Below, one piece after another: positions 6,690 to 11,444 of a stretch of DNA of 11,444 nt (its first letter is position 1; each line of letters begins with the position of its first letter). The stretch covers positions 1 to 11,444 of the forward strand of contig JAVVUQ010000051.1 of NCBI GenBank assembly GCA_036653075.1, in the 5' to 3' direction. The position numbers and the translations under genes were made by a program. The notes under the pieces are model-generated. The model did no database searches. It saw nothing but the letters and a program-made list of their open reading frames with translations, and was not told the DNA's origin. The DNA is from JAVVUQ01 sp036653075. Its GTDB lineage: Bacteria; Bacillota; Clostridia; Christensenellales; CAG-314.

Positions 6690-6832
6690 AATTTTCTCCG
6701 TTTATCCTTTTGACATTTATTATGTATATGCAAATAGTTGAAATTTAGAATTAAATTGAAACTTTTGAATAAAATAGTGTATTAATATAGAAATATTTCG
6801 CAAATAATAATCAAATATTAATAGAACAAAGA

Positions 6833-6868
6833 GAACAAATATAATAAATTGAATAAATATAATAAATA
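6833..6868. repeat. 18-bp direct repeat upstream of the holin gene
   Basis: Units at 6833-6850 and 6851-6868 agree at 16 of 18 positions (GAACAAATATAATAAATT type). Partial copies of GAACAAA precede (6823) and follow (6869). They lie in the 230-base divergent gap between ddh and the holin gene, where no clear promoter is recognisable on either strand because of the A/T bias. Confidence 0.7.
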
Positions 6869-6919
6869 GAACAAATAGTAAAATATAATAAAAATATATT
6901 ATAATCGTAGGAGTTAAAT

Positions 6920-7198
6920 ATGGAAGAATTTTTAAACATAGCTTGCGCGCCAATAATTTGTTTATTCGTATATTACGCAATGGATATATTAAAACTGCTT
7001 ACAAAACAAAATGAAATGGTTAAAAGATTTATACCATTAATCGCAGGATTTTTAGGCGCTATTTTAGGTATGGCTGCATTTTATATTGCTCCAAGTATTA
7101 TTTTAACAGATAATATAGTAATGGCAATGATTATAGGTTGCGCAAGCGGACTTTCCGCAACGGGAGCTAATCAAATCATTAAACAACTACATAAATAG
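6920..7198 (+). CDS. Phage-type holin, Hol44-like, orphan
   Basis: A 92-residue membrane protein with three hydrophobic segments (about 7-27, 37-57 and 62-80) and a short basic C-terminus (KQLHK). The segment FIPLIAGFLGAILG (37-50) and the ending SGLSATGANQIIKQL (76-90) match the pattern of the Hol44/phage holin 5_2 family of Firmicutes phages. Holins assemble in the cytoplasmic membrane and release or activate an endolysin. The ATG at 6920 has AGGAG (6909-6913) six bases upstream. No endolysin, tail or other phage gene is next to it; the neighbours are ddh and a c-di-GMP gene. It may be a prophage remnant, a domesticated gene or a toxin-like membrane protein. The family assignment rests on recalled motif resemblance. 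Confidence 0.75.
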   Translation: MEEFLNIACAPIICLFVYYAMDILKLLTKQNEMVKRFIPLIAGFLGAILGMAAFYIAPSIILTDNIVMAMIIGCASGLSATGANQIIKQLHK

Positions 7199-7200
7199 CG

Positions 7201-7229
7201 TTTATTGCGATAAAAGTATAATTTTTTTT
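7201..7229 (+). terminator. Weak possible terminator of the holin gene
   Basis: TTTAT (7201-7205) pairs with ATAAA (7210-7214) over a TGCG loop. Eight T (7222-7229) follow after a 7-base gap. The stem is short and A/T only, so efficiency is doubtful. Confidence 0.3.
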
Positions 7230-7278
7230 GTATACAACAATTCAAAATTCATATGTACTATTTTGTAAATTAATCGAC

Positions 7279-7412
7279 GATTTCAGTATGAATTATTTTT
7301 TTTAACAATTAGATTTCAGTATAAATTATTTATTTTTAGCAATTTGATTTCAGTATAAATTATTTATTTTTAGCAATTAGAATTTAATATTAATTATTTT
7401 TGTGAAGCGAAT
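7279..7412. repeat. 34-bp tandem repeats
   Basis: Units are at 7279-7311 (33 bp), 7312-7345 and 7346-7379 (34 bp each), followed by a decayed copy at 7380-7412. Each begins GATTTCAGTAT and ends AGCAATT or similar; units two and three differ at one base. There is no dyad inside the unit and no coding potential. Confidence 0.9.
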
Positions 7413-7522
7413 AGTGATATATTTTAGTAATTAAACGTTAATAAAAGTAGATAAAGATTTAATCAAAAAAAGTGTTAAGTTGATTAAAGTTTAAATTTTA
7501 TAAATATATTATTGTGAAAGTG

Positions 7523-7551
7523 TTGAGATTTTTGCAAATTTATTGTATAAT
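7523..7551 (+). promoter_or_regulatory. Sigma-A promoter of the GGDEF-EAL gene
   Basis: TTGAGA (7523-7528), 17 bases, and a perfect TATAAT (7546-7551). Start of transcription is expected near 7558, giving a leader of about 169 nt before the ATG at 7727, long enough for the leader ORF or an RNA element. Confidence 0.8.
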
Positions 7552-7590
7552 ACATTTATAGAGTGCGAATGTCTATTTTAATGGAGAATT

Positions 7591-7692
7591 ATGCAATTAG
7601 ACAGGGCAAGTAATAGTTTTAATGAGAGGGTTACTATTTTATTAAGTAAAAGGCAAAGCAAAAAAAGGTCAATAATTACAAAAACGCAATAG
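7591..7692 (+). CDS. Possible 33-aa basic leader peptide
   Basis: ATG at 7591 follows GGAGA (7583-7587) at a good distance and opens 33 codons ending TAG at 7690-7692. The C-terminal half is strongly basic (SKRQSKKRS, then TKTQ). It lies between the promoter and the GGDEF-EAL gene, 34 bases before that ATG. It has no family resemblance I know. It could be a regulatory upstream ORF, or the leader could be a non-coding element with a chance ORF: it carries CAGGGCAA (7602-7609) and GGCAAAGC (7652-7659), which recall pieces of the class I c-di-GMP riboswitch, but the rest of that consensus is not seen. Confidence 0.3.
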   Translation: MQLDRASNSFNERVTILLSKRQSKKRSIITKTQ

Positions 7693-7726
7693 GAAATGCT
7701 GTAACAACTAAGGATAAGGTGCTAAA

Positions 7727-9628
7727 ATGTGGCATATTGATGCGGAAATAATATCGATAACTTTTATGATTGTAATAATGTTCGATATTTTTAAAACAGG
7801 GACATTAAAGACGCTTAGGGATAAATTATTTGGCGCATTGGCAATATTTACGGTATTGGCAATTGCAAGTGATATTATTTCCAGTTATGCAATGAATAAT
7901 CCGACGAGATTATCATGGGCATTTACTGAATATAGTTTAATTATATACTTCATTTTAACGCCGTTGCTATCAATGCTATGGCATATGTATGCCACATCGG
8001 TAGTATATAAACCAACAAAAAAGAGAAATTTAGCCTTTAAAATAACGACTATACCATACATTTTGTATGTTTTAATATGTTTATCGAATCCATTGACAAA
8101 TTGGATGTTTTCGCTTGCGGGAGATAATACATATGGTAGAGGCGTATTATTTAACATATTATACATATTATTTTATGGTTATAGCGTAGCTACGATAATT
8201 TTAGCCTGTTGTAATTATAAAAAAACAGAACGTACAACGAGTATAGTACTTACAATCTTTCCTATTATAACTGGAGTAAGCGTAGTATTACAAGAAACAT
8301 TAAAAGGTTATTTAATATTTGGCGCAGCCTTTACCTTGGTACTATTGATTACTTATCTATTTTTACAAAATCGAAAGGCAACAAGAGATAGTTTAACAGG
8401 TATTGATAACAGAAATTCCTTTTCAAGTACAATTGAAAGGTTGTCATTAAGCAATGAACACGGATTTATTTTAATTGTAGCGTTGGACGATTTTAAATTG
8501 TTCAATCAAACATTCGGACAGAAAAACGGCGATAAACTGCTTTGTACAGTTTCGGAATATTTAATTTCTATTTCGCCTAATAGAACCGCTTATCGATATG
8601 GCGGGGATATTTTTACGTTGATTTTAAAGAAAGCAACTGAAAAAGAGGCGAGTGACCTTGCGCATTTAGTGTTAGATAGATTTGAACAACCATTTATCGT
8701 AGATGGAGCAAATTATTCCGCATCGGTGTGCTTGGGCGTTGTGGAATATCCAGGTAAATCGTTGGACAAAAATCAATCTATAATTTCAGCGTTGGACTTT
8801 GCGCTTTATCAAGCTAAAAGGAGAGGGAAAGGACAACTTGCCTTTTTTAACGAAGAATTGGTTAGAAAATTTAAACGTAAAAATGAAATATCCGAAGCAA
8901 TTAAACGAGCTATTGAGAATAAATCGTTTGAAGTGTACTTGCAACCGATTTATCATACGGAACTTAAAAGATTTGCATTTGCGGAGGCTTTATTACGCTT
9001 AAATGACGAAAAACTTGGATCGATTTCGCCAGCTGAGTTTATCCCCGTTGCGGAAGAATCAGGACAAATCGTAGGAATTACGTACTTTGTATTGGAAAAA
9101 GTATGCGAATTTTTAAAGAGCAATGAAGATGTCTTAAAAAACAATATCTCTATTTCTGTCAACTTTTCAATTGTACAATTTATGCAAAACAATATGGTGG
9201 AAAAAATTAAGTCAATTATTGAAAGTTATAATGTAAAACCTAATTTAATTAAAATTGAAATTACCGAAAGCGTGATTGCGGATAGTTTATCTGATATTAA
9301 ATTGGCAATGGAACAGCTAAATGATTTTGGAATTAATTTTGCTTTAGACGATTATGGACAAGGTTATTCTAATATATCATATTTAATAAATTTACCCTTT
9401 ACTTTTGTAAAGTTAGACAAGAGCATTATAGACAATATAGTTAAAGATAATATTGTTATAAGCGCATTAATACCAATGTTTAAAAGATTGAAAAAGATAA
9501 TTATATCCGAGGGCGTTGAACAAAAAGAACAAGCGGATATTTTATGCGAATTATCCTGTGACGCCATTCAAGGGTACTATTATGCTCGTCCTATGCCAAT
9601 GAATCAAGCGATAAATTTATTTAAATAA
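7727..9628 (+). CDS. Seven-TM GGDEF-EAL protein, predicted c-di-GMP phosphodiesterase
   Basis: A 633-residue membrane protein. The N-terminal about 215 residues contain roughly seven hydrophobic helices (about 7-22, 33-52, 67-88, 105-119, 140-162, 172-189, 194-213), an unassigned membrane sensor. A GGDEF domain spans about 219-376, but the signature reads RYGGDIF (290-296): the glutamate needed for cyclase activity is isoleucine, and no RxxD inhibitory site precedes it. The EAL domain (about 385-632) keeps its key residues: EALLR (420-424), N479, EITES (511-515), DD (541-542), K562, SEGVE (594-598) and QGYYYARPM from Q615. The prediction is a hydrolase of c-di-GMP to pGpG, with the GGDIF domain regulatory, for example binding GTP as in other composite enzymes. 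The RBS is AAGGTG (7716-7721), five bases before ATG. The next gene on the strand encodes a likely cyclase. Confidence 0.93.
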   Translation: MWHIDAEIISITFMIVIMFDIFKTGTLKTLRDKLFGALAIFTVLAIASDIISSYAMNNPTRLSWAFTEYSLIIYFILTPLLSMLWHMYATSVVYKPTKKRNLAFKITTIPYILYVLICLSNPLTNWMFSLAGDNTYGRGVLFNILYILFYGYSVATIILACCNYKKTERTTSIVLTIFPIITGVSVVLQETLKGYLIFGAAFTLVLLITYLFLQNRKATRDSLTGIDNRNSFSSTIERLSLSNEHGFILIVALDDFKLFNQTFGQKNGDKLLCTVSEYLISISPNRTAYRYGGDIFTLILKKATEKEASDLAHLVLDRFEQPFIVDGANYSASVCLGVVEYPGKSLDKNQSIISALDFALYQAKRRGKGQLAFFNEELVRKFKRKNEISEAIKRAIENKSFEVYLQPIYHTELKRFAFAEALLRLNDEKLGSISPAEFIPVAEESGQIVGITYFVLEKVCEFLKSNEDVLKNNISISVNFSIVQFMQNNMVEKIKSIIESYNVKPNLIKIEITESVIADSLSDIKLAMEQLNDFGINFALDDYGQGYSNISYLINLPFTFVKLDKSIIDNIVKDNIVISALIPMFKRLKKIIISEGVEQKEQADILCELSCDAIQGYYYARPMPMNQAINLFK

Positions 9629-9637
9629 GTAAAAATG

Positions 9638-9715
9638 TTAAAAATAAATGTCAGAAATAAATGTAAAAATAAATTTTAGCAATGAATGTTTAAAGTAAAT
9701 GTTTAAAATACTATA
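9638..9715. repeat. Degenerate 13-bp periodic repeat
   Basis: Six successive 13-base units can be laid out from 9638, 9651, 9664, 9677, 9690 and 9703, most ending AAATG or AATGT (for example TCAGAAATAAATG). They start ten bases after the EAL gene stop. The units are diverged and A/T rich, so this is weaker than the 26- and 34-bp arrays. No terminator is seen in this 269-base gap. Confidence 0.5.
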
Positions 9716-9736
9716 TTACAAACATAAAATAAAATT

Positions 9737-9764
9737 TTGAATAAACAAATAAATTATATAAAAT
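9737..9764 (+). promoter_or_regulatory. Weak candidate promoter of the dCache-GGDEF gene
   Basis: TTGAAT (9737-9742), 16 bases, TAAAAT (9759-9764). The sequence around is nearly all A/T, so the match carries little weight. Without it the gene might be read from the EAL transcript, as no terminator separates the two. Confidence 0.25.
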
Positions 9765-9897
9765 CATATAAATAAAGTCAAAAAAATTCGAATAAAACTA
9801 AAAAGTTAAATCAGTTATTAGATAAAGAAACAGAAATATAAAAGTAAATATTGAAAAAACTTATTTAATGTTGTGTATGAGTTAAAGGGGTATTGAA

Positions 9898-11385
9898 TTG
9901 AATAATTCGCTAAAGAGCAAAGGGGTAGGAATAATTTCTGTTATTTTAACAATTGTTAGTATTATAATTATGTTGACAGTGTTCAGCAGTCATATTGATG
10001 CAAATGTTGAAAGTGAAATGCAATCAGATTTGGAAGAAATACGACAAAACGCTATATTAATATTAAATATGGAAATTGAAACGGTTATTTTGTATCTAAA
10101 AAATCAAGCGAAAACATATAGTGTTTTAGGTGCTATGACAGAAAAGGAAATAATAGAAGTACTAAAGAGTTTTCCCAACCCACAATTTATGCCAAGAGTA
10201 AACATTATGAATATGGACGGATACCTTTATTCAAGTTTAGATGGAAGCGTAAAAAAATACAATCCAAATGACTATGCAGAAGCTTTAAATCGTAAAGATT
10301 ATGGTATTTCAAAACCAAGATACTCAATGACGTTGAAGCGCACGATTATTGAAATAGCAACGCCATTATACATAAACGGAGAGCGATTTGGCATTTTAAT
10401 CGGAAATTATGATATTAAAAATTTTGAAACATTATTTATGAATAATTTTATGCAGGGTAACTGTGCAATTTGTATGGCAACTTCAAATGGCACAATATTG
10501 TCACGTAGCGGCGCGCTTAAGTACCCTTCGAATTTTAAAGATAATTTATTTAATTTTTATTATAGAGATGATGTGAATTTTACTAAAGGTTCGGCAGACA
10601 TAATAAAACAAGACTTAATGAATAAAAAATCGGGATATATAATATATACAAATGAAAATAAAACAAGATACGTTTCATATGCGCCCGTTGGTATAAATGA
10701 TTGGTTTATTGCAGCGGCAGCAGATAAAGGAACGTTAGCGGAACATTCTAATATTATAAAAACATATGCGTCAAGACTTGTAATTGGCGTAGTTACAAGT
10801 ATGGTAATACTTTTAATAATTATAATACTGTTTCGAACCAAAGAACAACATATCCAACAAGCTGAATTAAAAAAATTAGCAAGCTTAGATTCATTGACAC
10901 AATTATTAAATAAAACAACAACAGAATACGAAATTGATAACTTTATTAAATTGGAGGGATTGACGGGGCAACACGCTTTATTTATGATTGATATTGACGG
11001 ATTTAAAAATGTCAATGATATATTAGGACACACTAAGGGCGATGAGTTTTTGGTAGAATTTGCAAATAAACTAAAGAATATATTTAAAGTAAACGATATC
11101 GTCGGTCGTGTTGGTGGAGATGAATTTATAGTATTTATAAAAGATTTCGAAAATGTGGACACAATAACACAAAAAGCTAAAGAAATATGCAAAGAATCAA
11201 CCCATTACTTGGTAAAAAATAAAGAAATTCACGTTGAAACAACAGCAAGCGTTGGCATTGCTTTGTATTCGGCTAATGGAAAAAGCTTTAATGAACTTTA
11301 CCATAATGCCGATATCGCTTTATATAAATCCAAAAAATCAGGAAAAAATTGCGTTAGCTTTTATGAAAAAGAAAATGATAAATAA
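9898..11385 (+). CDS. Membrane sensor diguanylate cyclase (dCache-like + GGDEF)
   Basis: A 495-residue protein predicted to make c-di-GMP from two GTP. Layout: TM helix about 9-29, an extracellular region about 32-290 of dCache/double-PAS character (PRVNIMNMDGYLYSS, then IEIATPLYINGERFGILIG at 151-169 and GYIIYTNENKTRYVSYAPV at 246-264), TM helix about 294-312, a short linker helix, and a GGDEF domain about 326-490. The active site is intact: DIDGFKNVND (365-374) and RVGGDEF (404-410). The inhibitory I-site position reads KVND (397-400) instead of RxxD, so product inhibition may be weak. The start is TTG at 9898 with GGGG (9887-9890) seven bases upstream; no better ATG is near. It follows the GGDEF-EAL gene on the same strand and is its likely functional opposite. 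The ligand sensed is unknown. Confidence 0.93.
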   Translation: MNNSLKSKGVGIISVILTIVSIIIMLTVFSSHIDANVESEMQSDLEEIRQNAILILNMEIETVILYLKNQAKTYSVLGAMTEKEIIEVLKSFPNPQFMPRVNIMNMDGYLYSSLDGSVKKYNPNDYAEALNRKDYGISKPRYSMTLKRTIIEIATPLYINGERFGILIGNYDIKNFETLFMNNFMQGNCAICMATSNGTILSRSGALKYPSNFKDNLFNFYYRDDVNFTKGSADIIKQDLMNKKSGYIIYTNENKTRYVSYAPVGINDWFIAAAADKGTLAEHSNIIKTYASRLVIGVVTSMVILLIIIILFRTKEQHIQQAELKKLASLDSLTQLLNKTTTEYEIDNFIKLEGLTGQHALFMIDIDGFKNVNDILGHTKGDEFLVEFANKLKNIFKVNDIVGRVGGDEFIVFIKDFENVDTITQKAKEICKESTHYLVKNKEIHVETTASVGIALYSANGKSFNELYHNADIALYKSKKSGKNCVSFYEKENDK

Positions 11386-11404
11386 ATACAAAATTTATAG
11401 ATTA

Positions 11405-11426
11405 TATATAATTAAGTAATTATATA
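11405..11426. repeat. AT palindrome at the window end
   Basis: TATATAATTA (11405-11414) and TAATTATATA (11417-11426) are perfect inverted arms with a 2-base centre, 19 bases after the cyclase stop codon. There is no T run after it, so it is a poor terminator; it may be chance in A/T-only sequence. Confidence 0.4.
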
Positions 11427-11444
11427 AATATAAACAATTAATTA

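Larger units (their letters stand above)
7230..7590. other. Gap before the GGDEF-EAL gene: repeats and promoter only
   Basis: No gene is seen. The stretch contains a 34-bp tandem array (7279-7412), then plain A/T-rich sequence, then a strong sigma-A promoter (7523-7551). Confidence 0.6.

Noticed and set aside
6720..6980. 86-codon hydrophobic frame on the minus strand across the holin start
   Set aside because: It overlaps the holin RBS and start, and consists of translated A/T repeats (runs of I, F, L, Y). No RBS.
7602..7690. Full class I c-di-GMP riboswitch
   Set aside because: Only two short blocks (CAGGGCAA, GGCAAAGC) recall the consensus; the GAAA tetraloop helix and the GGUAGC-type helix are absent. 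Kept only as a finding to test.
10560..11192. 210-codon open frame on the minus strand
   Set aside because: It is wholly inside the GGDEF gene on the opposite strand; the + strand frame has the intact catalytic motifs, and the minus frame is Ser/Ile/Phe-rich as expected of a shadow.
1..11444. CRISPR array, insertion sequence, tRNA or rRNA
   Set aside because: The tandem repeats here are contiguous with no unique spacers, no transposase or terminal inverted repeats with target duplications are visible, and no tRNA-like or rRNA-like sequence was recognised.

Overview
The window is strongly AT-rich bacterial DNA. Coding strands are rich in A, intergenic gaps are long and low in complexity, and genes have Shine-Dalgarno sites of the AGGAG type. 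Two genes start with TTG, and several promoters fit the sigma-A consensus (TTGNNN-17-TATAAT). With an N-terminal lipoprotein signal, a Bacillota-style zinc-ribbon protein, a meso-diaminopimelate dehydrogenase and a Hol44-type holin, this points to a low-GC Bacillota chromosome, most likely Clostridia-like. Species is not recognised.

Layout. 1-171 (+): small CxxC/CxxC zinc-ribbon protein with a textbook terminator. 679-2700 (+): DEAD-box RNA helicase with a DbpA-type RNA-binding domain and a lysine-rich repetitive tail, behind a 467-base gap holding duplicated promoter-like elements. 3148-4455 (+): secreted lipoprotein with repeated Y-[YF] motifs, its own promoter and a leader that may fold into a three-way junction. 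4456-4759: convergent terminators flanking a 26-bp tandem repeat array. 4760-5389 (-): upp, with a good promoter. 5736-6689 (-): ddh. 6920-7198 (+): an orphan phage-type holin. 7591-7692 (+): a possible 33-codon leader ORF. 7727-9628 (+): seven-TM protein with a degenerate GGDEF domain (GGDIF) and an intact EAL domain. 9898-11385 (+): extracellular-sensor protein with an intact GGDEF domain. The window ends in a short AT-rich palindromic tail.

How the genes may work together. The last two genes form a likely cyclic-di-GMP pair: a predicted membrane phosphodiesterase next to a predicted membrane diguanylate cyclase, same strand but 269 bases apart. upp (uracil salvage) and ddh (one-step meso-DAP synthesis for wall and lysine) are housekeeping enzymes. 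The helicase and zinc-ribbon protein look like ordinary nucleic-acid-related genes. Nothing looks like an operon: nearly every gene is separated from the next by more than 200 bases.

No clear novel defence or mobile system is visible. The features most worth a second look are the repeat arrays of four different unit lengths (26, 18, 34 and 13 bp) in successive gaps, the structured leader of the lipoprotein gene, the upp-upstream inverted repeats, the internal duplication in the helicase tail, the orphan holin, and the leader ORF before the EAL gene.
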